Assembly (NCBI GenBank): GCA_023386555.1 | Contig: JAEWJK010000012.1 | Coordinates: forward strand, 62,001 to 126,000 | Reading direction: 5' to 3' | From: Bacteroidota bacterium | Lineage (GTDB): Bacteria; Bacteroidota; Bacteroidia; Chitinophagales; Chitinophagaceae | DNA: 64,000 nt | Shown: in pieces, positions 8,296 through 16,601 of the stretch | How the letters are laid out: each line of letters begins with the position of its first letter | Position numbering within the stretch: the stretch's first letter is position 1 | Translations under genes and position numbers: made by a program | The notes under the pieces: generated by a model | Seen by the model: only the letters and a program-made list of their open reading frames with translations | Told to the model about the DNA's origin: nothing | The model's database searches: none

Positions 8296-9330
8296 ATGGA
8301 AAGCAGAACAGAAATAGCCTCTCTCGGAGAATTTGGTTTAATAGAACATCTCACGAAGAATTTTGAAATACAAAACGCATCCACCATTGTTGCTGTAGGA
8401 GATGATGCTGCTGTAATCGATCATTTTGGTAAACAAACTGTTGTTACCACTGATCTTTTGCTAGAAGGTGTGCATTTCGACCTGATGTATACTCCTCTTA
8501 AACATCTAGGTTATAAATCGGTGGTGGTGAATGTGAGTGATATCTATGCCATGAATGCAACGCCCACTCATATTACCATAAGCATCGGCATCAGCAATAA
8601 ATTTTCTGTTGAAGCCTTGAATGAGTTTTATGAAGGTGTTTATCTTGCCTGTGAAAAATATAATGTTGACCTTATTGGTGGTGACACTTCATCTTCTCAA
8701 AAAGGATTTGTGATTTCTGTTACCGCTATCGGTGAAGTAGCTCCGGAAAAATTTGTGAAAAGAAGCACTGCTCAAAAAGGTGATCTTATATGTGTTAGCG
8801 GTGATCTCGGTGCTGCATTTCTTGGCCTGACTATTCTTGAAAGAGAAAAAAAGATCTATCTCGAAAATCCACAGGTGCAACCAGATCTTGAACAGGAAGA
8901 TTATATCGTCGGCAGAATTTTAAAACCCGAAGCAAGGAAAGACATCATCAGCTTTTTTGCAGAGAATAACATCACGCCAACATCTATGATGGATGTAAGT
9001 GATGGTATCAGCAGTGAAGTATTGCACATCTGCAAACAAAGTAATCTGGGTTGCAGAATTTATGAAGAGAAATTGCCGATTGCTGAACAAACAAGAAAAG
9101 CAGCATTCAAGTTCAGTATGGACCCTACCGTTTGTGCATTGAATGGTGGTGAAGATTATGAACTGATCTTTACGCTGAAACAGGAAGATCATGATAAGAT
9201 CACATTAAACGAACAGATCAGTGTTATTGGTTATATGACAGAAACCGGTGAAGGCAGCAAGATCATCACCAAAGCTGGCAATACATTTGATATAACTGCT
9301 CAGGGCTGGAATGCTTTTGCTAAACAATAA
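8296..9330 (+). CDS. thiL: Thiamine-monophosphate kinase
   Basis: This 344-residue enzyme phosphorylates thiamine monophosphate to thiamine diphosphate. Recognisable features are GEFGLIEHL at the N-terminus, VAVGDDAAVID (metal and phosphate binding), TTDLLLEGVHFDL, VVNVSDIYAMNATP, DLIGGDTSSS, VSGDLGAAFLGL, MMDVSDGISSEVLHIC and the C-terminal ALNGGEDYELIFTL. The length is normal for the AIR synthase/ThiL superfamily. The ATG lies three bases after the right arm of the inserted IVP element, so its native upstream region has been replaced or displaced. It is followed after 11 bases by an S41 peptidase gene in the same direction. Confidence 0.95.
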   Translation: MESRTEIASLGEFGLIEHLTKNFEIQNASTIVAVGDDAAVIDHFGKQTVVTTDLLLEGVHFDLMYTPLKHLGYKSVVVNVSDIYAMNATPTHITISIGISNKFSVEALNEFYEGVYLACEKYNVDLIGGDTSSSQKGFVISVTAIGEVAPEKFVKRSTAQKGDLICVSGDLGAAFLGLTILEREKKIYLENPQVQPDLEQEDYIVGRILKPEARKDIISFFAENNITPTSMMDVSDGISSEVLHICKQSNLGCRIYEEKLPIAEQTRKAAFKFSMDPTVCALNGGEDYELIFTLKQEDHDKITLNEQISVIGYMTETGEGSKIITKAGNTFDITAQGWNAFAKQ

Positions 9331-9341
9331 GAATCACGGAC

Positions 9342-10853
9342 TTGGAAAAAATTCATCGATCCAAAGGCTTTGTTCATTCAATCTTATATGGCATTGTTTG
9401 CCTTTGTTTTTTTTCCTGTAAAACAGCTTCTGTTCAGTACGATGTAAATAGAAAACTTTCTGCCACAGAACTTGCCGAAGATTTCAGCATTTTAAAAGGT
9501 GCTCTCGAAGCCAATCATCCAAGTATGTATTGGTACACTTCTAAAGACAGTATAGACTGGGCTTTTAATACAGTACTCAACAGCATCACCGATTCTATGA
9601 ATGAACAAACATTCAGGAATAAACTTGCCTGGGCTGTTAGTAAAATACGAGACGGACATACAACAGTACGTTTTTCCCGCCGATATAATAATGCCATCAG
9701 CAAATCGAAACTACCGGTATTTCCTTTGGCGTTAAAAGCATGGAAAGACAGTCTTGTTGTTTTAGCCAGTGCATTCAGGGGAGATTCTGTATTTACAAGA
9801 GGAACAATCATTCTATCAATTAATGATCGTTCTCCAAGAGAAATACTTGATTCTATGTTTCAATTCATCAGCACTGATGGATATGCAGATAATTTCAAGA
9901 ACCAGGTGGTTAGTTTCAACTTTGGTGTTCATTATGCGAATGCATTTGGCTTAGACAGCCTGCACAAAATAAGTTTCGTCGATTCAAATGGGATGCAACG
10001 AACGGTGATGATCCGTAATTACGATCCAAAAACCGACACTGTTTCAAGAAAAGGAAGAAGACCAGCACCTGTAGTTGTTCCAACAAGAAGAGAACGAAAA
10101 GATGCTGAGCGATTGAGCAGAAGAAGCATCACTATTGATACACCTTTGAACACAGCTTATATAAGACTAGCCACATTTTCTTCCGGCAAACTGAAACAGT
10201 TTTTTAGAAGAAGTTTCAGAACCATACATAAGCAAGGCATTTCTAACGTGGTACTTGATCTGAGAGAAAACGGTGGTGGTAATATAATGAACAGCACCAG
10301 GCTTACACAGTATTTGGTTGATAAACCTTTTAAACTGGCAGATACTGTTGCAGCCATCAGCAGAAGGTTCAGATATGGAGATTATATTCGTCCATCACTG
10401 GCTTATAAGATAAGTATGTTCTTTACTTCGAGAAGAAAAAGAGCAGACGGAAGATATCATTTTGCTTACTTCGAAAACAAAACATTCAAGCCAAAGAAGA
10501 AACATCATTTTAATGGAGATGTTTACCTGATACAGGGAGGTTATTCATTTTCTGCAACAACACTTTTCATCAACTCAATAAAAGGACAACAAAATGTAAC
10601 TGTTGTTGGTGAAGAAACCGGTGGAGGCAGTTATGGAAACTCAGCTGTGCATCTGCCGCAGATCATTTTACCGAATACAAAAATTCGTGTGGTGTTGCCG
10701 ATCTATCGTTTGGTGATGGATGCATCTAAACCAAAAACCGGCAGAGGTATTTTTCCGGATATTTTGGTAGATCCTTCTTCTGTTGCATTGAAGGAAGGAT
10801 ATGATCCGAAGATCACAACGGTAAAGGAGTTGATAGAGAAGAAGAAGAGGTGA
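9342..10853 (+). CDS. S41 family peptidase, probable lipoprotein
   Basis: A 503-residue exported serine protease of the C-terminal-processing/tricorn-core family. The N-terminus has a hydrophobic segment ending in CFFSC, an acceptable lipobox. An N-terminal helical S41 domain follows (LSATELAEDFSILKGALE), and the catalytic region contains VVLDLRENGGGN and YLIQGGYSFSATTLF with the nucleophilic Ser, then GEETGGGSYGNSA. A PDZ-like middle (RGTIILSINDRSPREILD, about residues 150-170) is visible. The frame has only a TTG at 9342 before the signal peptide; no ATG precedes the lipobox. The gene follows thiL closely. The substrate is unknown. Confidence 0.85.
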   Translation: MEKIHRSKGFVHSILYGIVCLCFFSCKTASVQYDVNRKLSATELAEDFSILKGALEANHPSMYWYTSKDSIDWAFNTVLNSITDSMNEQTFRNKLAWAVSKIRDGHTTVRFSRRYNNAISKSKLPVFPLALKAWKDSLVVLASAFRGDSVFTRGTIILSINDRSPREILDSMFQFISTDGYADNFKNQVVSFNFGVHYANAFGLDSLHKISFVDSNGMQRTVMIRNYDPKTDTVSRKGRRPAPVVVPTRRERKDAERLSRRSITIDTPLNTAYIRLATFSSGKLKQFFRRSFRTIHKQGISNVVLDLRENGGGNIMNSTRLTQYLVDKPFKLADTVAAISRRFRYGDYIRPSLAYKISMFFTSRRKRADGRYHFAYFENKTFKPKKKHHFNGDVYLIQGGYSFSATTLFINSIKGQQNVTVVGEETGGGSYGNSAVHLPQIILPNTKIRVVLPIYRLVMDASKPKTGRGIFPDILVDPSSVALKEGYDPKITTVKELIEKKKR

Positions 10854-10863
10854 TTAAATAGCA

Positions 10864-10894
10864 GGGTTGACAACCTTCCAAAGGTTGTCAACCC
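10864..10894. terminator. Perfect 14-bp hairpin after the S41 gene
   Basis: GGGTTGACAACCTT and AAGGTTGTCAACCC pair perfectly around the three-base loop CCA, ten bases past the stop. It lacks a T run on either side, so it may act as an mRNA 3' stabiliser or be a dispersed intergenic hairpin rather than a classical terminator. Confidence 0.5.
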
Positions 10895-10989
10895 ATGTTT
10901 GAGGAGGTAACACCTAGAATCAATCCCAAAACTGTATATGAAGTGGAAAGGTTTTCTTGGAAGAGTATATGCAATAAGCAAGTTTATTA

Positions 10990-11029
10990 GGTAATAAAGA
11001 TGTCCTACACTTTAAAAGTGTAGGACATC
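10990..11029 (-). terminator. Terminator hairpin overlapping the nagA stop codon
   Basis: A perfect 14-bp stem (10999-11012 with 11016-11029) is followed on the minus strand by TTTATTA. The outer arm encodes the last codons of nagA and the stop codon TAG lies in the second arm. Confidence 0.75.
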
Positions 11030-12102
11030 TTCACGGATTCATCAAAACTTTCATCTGTTATCACAAACTTCCCTTCACAGCCCTTTGCAATTCTACCGAT
11101 CTTATTTTCCATCTTCATCACTTTTGCCGGGATACTGCAAGCCATTTTAATTGCATCTGTTTTATCTACTCCAACAAACTCGATCATATTTTTTAAGGCT
11201 TGCATCATTGTTAATGCAGAGCCACTTAAAATTCCGGCAGCTTCATATTTGTCACCGGCAAGATAATGTTGGTAAGCTCCTTCACTTGTTTCTGTAACAG
11301 CATCGGTTATCAGGAACAAACGATCTTTCATTATTTGGTGAGCAATCTTTATGGCTGGAAAATCTACATGATGTCCGTCTGCAATAATACTTGCCTTTAC
11401 TTTTTGATTGGTGAAAGCAGCACCAACTAATCCCGGTTCTCTGTGTTGCAATCCACTCATTGCATTGTATAGGTGGGTAATTGCTGTGATGCCTTTGTCA
11501 AAGCTTTCACTTGCTTTTGCATAAGTGCAATTACTATGTCCGGCAGAAATAATTACACCGGCATCCACAATCGTTTTGATTATTTCATCGCTGCAAACTT
11601 CAGGAGCCAGGGTGATCATTGTTATCACTCCTTTTCCGCAGTGCAACAATTTATTTACTTCATCAATCGTAGGAGAATGCACCAACTCTTCAATATGTGC
11701 TCCTCTTTTTTCTTTGCTGATCCATGGTCCTTCGATGTGTAAGCCTAAACATCCTTCTCCACCATTTTGCCAATAATCTTTAACACCATCAATTGCTTTT
11801 TTAAATACTTCAATTGTGTTTGTTGCAACCGTTGGCTGAAACCAGTAAGCACCACCTTTACAACAGTATTGATGAATGAGTGATAATGTTTCTGCTGTGG
11901 GATAAACAGAGAATAGTTTACCATAAGCACCATACAATTGCAGATCAATAAAGGCCGGTAATATCGTATGATGTTGTGCTGGCGATGTTGAGGGAATGAT
12001 ATCTATAATGACTCCATCTTCAACAATAATTGAATGATCATTCAGCCATTCATCACCGGTGAAAATATGTTTAGCGGAATATGTTGACTGATGTTTTTGC
12101 AT
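11005..12102 (-). CDS. nagA: N-acetylglucosamine-6-phosphate deacetylase
   Basis: A 365-residue amidohydrolase that removes acetate from GlcNAc-6-phosphate, feeding amino sugars from chitin or peptidoglycan turnover into glycolysis or wall synthesis. The signature segments are present: LPAFIDLQLYGAYG replaces the usual HxH-containing entry strand, then LGLHIEGPWISKEKRGAH, ISAGHSNCTYAKA, ITHLYNAMSGLQHREPG, SIIADGHHVD and LITDAVTETSEG with the catalytic Asp. NagA proteins commonly bind a single metal through the Glu and two His seen here. No nagB or transporter is adjacent. Upstream lies a tandem-repeat array; the 3' end is folded into its own terminator. Confidence 0.92.
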   Translation of the reverse strand: MQKHQSTYSAKHIFTGDEWLNDHSIIVEDGVIIDIIPSTSPAQHHTILPAFIDLQLYGAYGKLFSVYPTAETLSLIHQYCCKGGAYWFQPTVATNTIEVFKKAIDGVKDYWQNGGEGCLGLHIEGPWISKEKRGAHIEELVHSPTIDEVNKLLHCGKGVITMITLAPEVCSDEIIKTIVDAGVIISAGHSNCTYAKASESFDKGITAITHLYNAMSGLQHREPGLVGAAFTNQKVKASIIADGHHVDFPAIKIAHQIMKDRLFLITDAVTETSEGAYQHYLAGDKYEAAGILSGSALTMMQALKNMIEFVGVDKTDAIKMACSIPAKVMKMENKIGRIAKGCEGKFVITDESFDESVKMSYTFKV

Positions 12103-12127
12103 TGTTCGATTTGTTTCCTGTCGTTGC

Positions 12128-12370
12128 TACAAACATGTCGCTCCTCTGGAGCTTAGATTATCAAGAGACATTTCTATTTTTACTACTAACCTATCGCTCC
12201 TCTGGAGCTTAGATTGTCAAGAGACATTTACCTATAATACTAACATGTTGCTCCTACGGAGCTTAATTATTAAAAGAGATACTTACCCTCTACTAACATA
12301 TCGCTCCTACGGAACTTAGATTGTCAAGAGACATTTACCTATAACACTAACATATCGCTCCGATGGAGCT
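12128..12370. repeat. Tandem array of about five 54-bp hairpin units
   Basis: Five copies of a palindromic core GCTCCnnnGGAGC (fourth copy GGAAC) start at 12140, 12196, 12250, 12303 and 12357, spaced 56, 54, 53 and 54 bp. The inter-core sequence is also conserved (TTAGATTGTCAAGAGACATT, then TACTAACAT), so this is a true tandem repeat with the last copy truncated. The array occupies most of the 333-bp gap between nagA and the nitrilase gene, both on the minus strand. No ORF is convincing within it. Confidence 0.85.
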
Positions 12371-12435
12371 AGGGAGATCTTCAGTAACTAATTACTAAAT
12401 ACCAATCCCAAATTCCAGATCAACCAGTTCTCCAA

Positions 12436-13233
12436 TTACCCAATCAACATAAACTGATCTCCATCTTTCCAGAATGGCAGCTTCATTCTCACATCATCCA
12501 CTTCAGTCTTTTGTAAAGTGATCGTATGAATATCCTCATCATGTGCTTTGTGATATAAGACATCTCCCATTGGGTTTACGATCATGCTATCACCACTGTG
12601 ATAAATATCATTGCCATCTTTTCCAACCCTGTTTACACCAATTGTAAAACATTGGTTCTCGATAGCTCTTGCCTGCAATAAAGTTTTCCATGCATTGTTT
12701 CTTCTTTCGGGCCAGTTGGCAACATAGATCAAGAGATCATATTCAGGATTTCCTTCGGTAGCAGCAAAATTGTGCCTGGCCCAAACTGGAAAACGAAGAT
12801 CATAACATACCTGTAGGTTGATCTTCCACCCTTTTACAGAAGCGATCAATCTTTTGTTGCCTGGTGAGTAATGTTGATCTTCTCCGGCATACGCAAATAA
12901 ATGACGTTTATCGTAGTAACCAAATTTTCCATCGGGCAGCATCCATATCAAACGATTGAAATATTGATCGTTTTCTTTTATTATCAGGCTTCCTGTTACA
13001 ATTGCTCTTTTTGCCAGAGACATTTTCTTCATCCATGCAACCGTTTCTCCTTCCATAAATTCGGCTAGCAATTCCGGCTTCATGCTAAATCCTGTGCTGA
13101 ACATTTCCGGCAGAATGATCACTTCCGTTTTTTCGGTAATGCTGTTGATCTTTTCTTCCAGCATCTGGAGATTCTTTTGTTTGTCTTCCCAATGCAATGC
13201 AGTTTGGATGGTTGATATGGTGAGTGCTGACAT
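12436..13233 (-). CDS. Nitrilase-family amidohydrolase, omega-amidase (YafV-like)
   Basis: A 265-residue carbon-nitrogen hydrolase with the catalytic triad Glu (VIILPEMFSTGFSM), Lys (YYDKRHLFAYAGEDQHY) and Cys (LQVCYDLRFPVW). The FAYAGED segment and C-terminus fit the omega-amidase/YafV subgroup, which hydrolyses alpha-ketoglutaramate or ketosuccinamate in glutamine/methionine-salvage metabolism. The second Glu region (ARAIENQCFTIGVNRVG) is intact. Expected to be cytoplasmic. The gene is isolated: upstream is recX on the same strand with a 36-bp gap, downstream is the hairpin array. The omega-amidase assignment is by motif resemblance only. Confidence 0.85.
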   Translation of the reverse strand: MSALTISTIQTALHWEDKQKNLQMLEEKINSITEKTEVIILPEMFSTGFSMKPELLAEFMEGETVAWMKKMSLAKRAIVTGSLIIKENDQYFNRLIWMLPDGKFGYYDKRHLFAYAGEDQHYSPGNKRLIASVKGWKINLQVCYDLRFPVWARHNFAATEGNPEYDLLIYVANWPERRNNAWKTLLQARAIENQCFTIGVNRVGKDGNDIYHSGDSMIVNPMGDVLYHKAHDEDIHTITLQKTEVDDVRMKLPFWKDGDQFMLIG

Positions 13234-13269
13234 GCAGTAAAATTCAAATAAGAAATATCAAATTCCAAT

Positions 13270-13761
13270 TTATTCTGAAGATGCTTTTCTTATTTCGAGC
13301 AATATGGCTCTTATAAGAGTTGGCTCAAACCCTTTTTGCTGCAGGTATTTTTGCGTTTTTGCCTGCCGAACAATATGCTGATCGTTTTTTAAAGCTTTCC
13401 ATTTTTGCTGGGCTAACTTCTTCAAAGTATCACGATATTGTTCTTCATCTATTTCTTCTAAAGCAATCCTGATGTTGTAAGGACTAACCCGTTTCTGCTT
13501 CAGTTCGTAACTGATCTTTATTCTGCCCCATTTCTTCAAACGAAATCTTCCTCCGGCAAACTGTTTGGCAAATCGTTCTTCATTTAAATAGTTTTCTTCG
13601 ATGAGTTGGGATAAGATCGTTTCAACTTCCACTTTATTTAATCTGTAGCTGTACAATTTCTCTTTTACCTCTGCATGACTTCTTTCCTGGTATGCACAAT
13701 AATGTTTAGCCTTTGCAAAAGCCTGTTCCGGCGTAAAACTCCTGGAAAATCGTTCATTCAT
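13270..13761 (-). CDS. recX: Regulatory protein RecX
   Basis: A 163-residue basic helical protein with three repeats of the RecX three-helix motif: AFAKAKHYCAYQERSHAEVK, then LIEENYLNEERFAKQFAGGR, then WGRIKISYELKQKRVSPYNI. RecX binds RecA filaments and modulates recombinase activity. The start was placed at the ATG giving MNERFSRSF; an in-frame extension to 13797 adds an atypical N-terminus. It is divergent from the response-regulator gene and not next to recA. Confidence 0.88.
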   Translation of the reverse strand: MNERFSRSFTPEQAFAKAKHYCAYQERSHAEVKEKLYSYRLNKVEVETILSQLIEENYLNEERFAKQFAGGRFRLKKWGRIKISYELKQKRVSPYNIRIALEEIDEEQYRDTLKKLAQQKWKALKNDQHIVRQAKTQKYLQQKGFEPTLIRAILLEIRKASSE

Positions 13762-13818
13762 GCTGTAAACCCCTATTTTTGTTTTGCCCACATCCAACTA
13801 ACTATGAAAAGGTGATGC

Positions 13819-14220
13819 ATGCCCCAGCAAAATTTGAATATTTTTTTGGTAGATGACGATCATATTTACCAGTTCACTGCAAAAAAGACCCTGGAATCAA
13901 TGGGTCTTTCCGGACGTGTCTCCACTTTTACCGATGGTGAGCAAGCCATTACATTTATAAAACAACATATTTCTAATCCTGAAGATTTGCCCGATGCCAT
14001 TTTCTTAGACATCAATATGCCGATAATGGATGGATGGCAGTTTGTAGAGGAATATCAGAAGCTTCAACTCTGCAAAAAGATTGCTTTATATATGGTCAGT
14101 TCATCAGTGGATGAAACTGATATGAAGCGGAGCAAAGACTATCGGGTGATAGACGATTACATTATTAAACCTGTTGGCAGAAGCCGTTTTGAAGAATTGC
14201 TTTCGCTGCTTGCAAAATAA
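13819..14220 (+). CDS. Single-domain response regulator (CheY-like)
   Basis: A 133-residue receiver domain with no output domain. The acidic pocket is LVDDDH, the phosphoacceptor Asp lies in IFLDINMPIMDGW, the switch Ser in MVSSSVDE and the conserved Lys in YIIKPVGR. Such proteins relay phosphate or act by protein contact. No histidine kinase is adjacent. The loop between strands 2 and 3 (ISNPEDLP) is typical of Bacteroidota CheY-like proteins. Confidence 0.88.
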   Translation: MPQQNLNIFLVDDDHIYQFTAKKTLESMGLSGRVSTFTDGEQAITFIKQHISNPEDLPDAIFLDINMPIMDGWQFVEEYQKLQLCKKIALYMVSSSVDETDMKRSKDYRVIDDYIIKPVGRSRFEELLSLLAK

Positions 14221-14353
14221 CCAATCCACAGACGATTAACATTGAATTGTTGATAACCTGAAACGGTTAAAATCATCCTGACGACTAATAATTTTTTGCA
14301 GTAGGTTTGCGAGTACCGCTTACTGCGGATCATCAACCAAAAAAATTGCGGAA

Positions 14354-15469
14354 ATGAAGTTCATCGTATCCTCTAATTCTTTGCTAAAGCACCTGCAGCA
14401 GATCAGTGGTGTTATTAATGCAAATACAGTGCTGCCGATTCTTGAAGATTTTTTGTTCGAGATACAAGATAAAAAACTGAATGTTGTTGCCACAGACCTG
14501 GAAACAGTGATGAGGGTGCAAATGGATATTGAATCGAAAACGAATGGTAAGGTTTGTATTCCAGCCAAGATACTTCTTGATTCTTTAAAGAATATCTCTG
14601 ATCAGCCACTTACTTTCAACATCGATAAAAATTATGGTGTTGAAATTACCAGCGATAACGGTAAGTATAAGGTGATGGGTGAAAATCCTGATAACTTTCC
14701 TAAAGAGCCGACTGCTGATGATACTACAGGCTTTACTATGACAAGCAGTGCTTTGGTTACTGCCATCAACAAAACATTATTCGCTGTAAGTAATGATGAT
14801 CTTCGTCCGGCAATGACAGGAGTTTTCTTTGAGTTACTGAAAGATGGTGTTCAGTTTGTAGCCACAGATGCTCACCGTTTAGTTCGCTATAAAAGAACCG
14901 ATGCAAAAGCACCGAAGACAGATACATTCATCGTTCCTAAGAAGCCTTTGAATCTTTTGAAAAATGCTTTGCCTGATAATGATGATGAGATAACTATCAG
15001 CTACAACAGCAATCATCTTTTCGTGAACCATGGTGATGTAAAGATGATCTGCAGATTGATTGATGCAAGATTCCCTGATTATAAAGTAGTAATACCTACT
15101 GATAATCCATATAAACTTGTTGTAGGTAAAGGAGATTTTCAAAGTGCATTACGACGTGTAAGCGTATTCAGTAATAAAAGTACCAACCAGGTAGCTTTAA
15201 GTATCAGTGGAAGTGAATTACAAATGGCTGCACAGGATGTTGATTTTTCTTTTGAAGGAAATGAAAGAATGAATTGCCAGTATGATGGTGAAGATCTTCA
15301 GATTGCATTTAACGCTAAATTTTTGATTGAAATGTTGAATGCAGCCGATACTGATGAGGTAAAGGTGGAATTATCAACTCCGACAAAAGCAGGAATTTTA
15401 AAACCAATTGAGCAGGGTGAAAATGAAGACCTGCTTATGCTGGTGATGCCTTTGATGCTGAACAATTAA
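14354..15469 (+). CDS. dnaN: DNA polymerase III beta subunit (sliding clamp)
   Basis: This 371-residue protein has the three-domain clamp architecture (~120 residues each). Recognisable features are MKFIVSSNSLLKHLQQISGV at the N-terminus, LPILEDFLFEI, the middle RPAMTGVFFEL and FVATDAHRLVRY, and a C-terminal hydrophobic end (LLMLVMPLML). It encircles DNA and tethers the replicative polymerase; a partner pocket would be in the last domain. dnaA is not adjacent in this window, so this is not the common dnaA-dnaN origin arrangement. A terminator follows at 15491. Confidence 0.96.
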   Translation: MKFIVSSNSLLKHLQQISGVINANTVLPILEDFLFEIQDKKLNVVATDLETVMRVQMDIESKTNGKVCIPAKILLDSLKNISDQPLTFNIDKNYGVEITSDNGKYKVMGENPDNFPKEPTADDTTGFTMTSSALVTAINKTLFAVSNDDLRPAMTGVFFELLKDGVQFVATDAHRLVRYKRTDAKAPKTDTFIVPKKPLNLLKNALPDNDDEITISYNSNHLFVNHGDVKMICRLIDARFPDYKVVIPTDNPYKLVVGKGDFQSALRRVSVFSNKSTNQVALSISGSELQMAAQDVDFSFEGNERMNCQYDGEDLQIAFNAKFLIEMLNAADTDEVKVELSTPTKAGILKPIEQGENEDLLMLVMPLMLNN

Positions 15470-15490
15470 TTAAAATAAAAATATTTAAAG

Positions 15491-15519
15491 CCCTGTTCCG
15501 ATTGTGAGCAGGGTTTTTT
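15491..15519 (+). terminator. Terminator after dnaN
   Basis: An 8-bp stem, CCCTGTTC with GAGCAGGG (one G-T pair), is followed by six T residues. The T-rich tail runs into the upstream region of the next gene. Confidence 0.75.
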
Positions 15520-15530
15520 ATTTTTAGAAG

Positions 15531-15758
15531 ATGGAGTTTATTCCTGTGAAGTCATTTGATTCTTATGTTACTGCACATATCTGGCTTGGAAGATTGCAAA
15601 ACGAAAATATTGTGTGTCATTTAAGAGATGAGTATAGTGTTACGATAGACCCGTTTTTATCGAATGCAATTGGCGGAATTAAGTTGTGTGTTGCCAGAGC
15701 ACAATTAGACAGAACATTAGAATTGATCGAGCAATTTGAAATTGAAAACAAGGATTAA
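15531..15758 (+). CDS. DUF2007-type small protein
   Basis: A 75-residue protein resembling the DUF2007 (putative signal-transducing) family: an N-terminal strand-helix (MEFIPVKSFDSYVTAHIWLG), RLQNENIVCHLRDE, a conserved small-residue loop around SNAIGGIKLCV, and a C-terminal helix. The family has a ferredoxin-like fold of unknown function. The stop (TAATG) overlaps the start of the sterol desaturase gene by one base, indicating coupling. Confidence 0.75.
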   Translation: MEFIPVKSFDSYVTAHIWLGRLQNENIVCHLRDEYSVTIDPFLSNAIGGIKLCVARAQLDRTLELIEQFEIENKD

Positions 15759-16585
15759 TGTTTGAAAGTATCATTGATTATTTTTCAACGTTAGAGCAAA
15801 GACCAGTTGAAAGGCTAGCTTTTTTAGTTGGTGGTTTGCTGATCTTTTGGATCATCGAAGGGTCTATTCCACTGATCCAGATGCAGTACAAGAAAAACAA
15901 GATCCGTCATGCTGCAGTAAATTTTGGGTTTACACTTATTCACCTGATCATTCATACATTTCTTGCTATCATCATTATTTTTTTGAGTGACTGGTGTAAG
16001 GCAAATGATTTTGGATTAGTGCATTGGACAAATGCAAACATCCTGGGAACGATACTTATATCAATTTTTGTTTTAGATTTTTTTGGTGGATGGCTGGTCC
16101 ATATCACTGAACATAAAGTGCCGTTGTTATGGAGATTTCATGTAGTGCATCATGCTGATAATAATGTTGACGTTACTACAGGTTTAAGGCATCACCCTAT
16201 AGAAAGTGTATTACGTGGACTATTTTTCTTTGCCGGCATTTTGCTTTCCGGTGCACCAATGTATGCTGTAATGTTGTTTCAAACCTTGCTTGTTTTAGCA
16301 ACTGCTTTTACGCATGCCAATATTAGTTTGCCGAAATGGATAGATAGAAGTTTAAGCTTTGTATTTGTTTCTCCTAATATGCACAAAGTTCATCACCACT
16401 GGAAACAACCGTATACCGATAGTAATTATGGTGCCGTGTTTTCAATTTGGGACAGATTGCTTGGAACATTTATGAAGTTGGATCATAAAGAAATACGGTA
16501 TGGCCTTGACAGGTATTATCCCAACGAACAAGATGAAAATTTTGTTCAATTGATGAAGAAACCATTTGGACGAATGGAAAAATGA
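15758..16585 (+). CDS. Sterol desaturase / fatty acid hydroxylase family protein
   Basis: A 275-residue membrane di-iron enzyme. Four to five hydrophobic segments surround histidine clusters that bind iron: HITEHKVPLLWRFHVVHHAD, GLRHHP and NMHKVHHHWKQP. The family hydroxylates or desaturates lipids using oxygen; bacterial members act on sterols, carotenoids or fatty acids, so the substrate here is not defined. The start overlaps the stop of the DUF2007 gene. kdsB begins 17 bases downstream. Confidence 0.9.
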   Translation: MFESIIDYFSTLEQRPVERLAFLVGGLLIFWIIEGSIPLIQMQYKKNKIRHAAVNFGFTLIHLIIHTFLAIIIIFLSDWCKANDFGLVHWTNANILGTILISIFVLDFFGGWLVHITEHKVPLLWRFHVVHHADNNVDVTTGLRHHPIESVLRGLFFFAGILLSGAPMYAVMLFQTLLVLATAFTHANISLPKWIDRSLSFVFVSPNMHKVHHHWKQPYTDSNYGAVFSIWDRLLGTFMKLDHKEIRYGLDRYYPNEQDENFVQLMKKPFGRMEK

Positions 16586-16589
16586 TCTT

Positions 16590-16597
16590 CATCTTTG
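16590..16597 (+). promoter_or_regulatory. -7-like box CATCTTTG, 4 nt before kdsB
   Basis: One mismatch to TAnnTTTG, with CCAA separating it from the ATG. A TTTG at 16565-16568 lies 21 bp upstream, close to the expected -33 spacing. Confidence 0.4.
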
Positions 16598-16601
16598 CCA
16601 A

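Noticed and set aside
12128..12370. CRISPR array
   Set aside because: The sequence between the palindromic cores is itself conserved, so there are no unique spacers, and no cas genes are near.
15519..15526. Promoter box TATTTTTA for the DUF2007 gene
   Set aside because: It falls inside the T run of the dnaN terminator, so the match may be fortuitous; not listed as a separate site.
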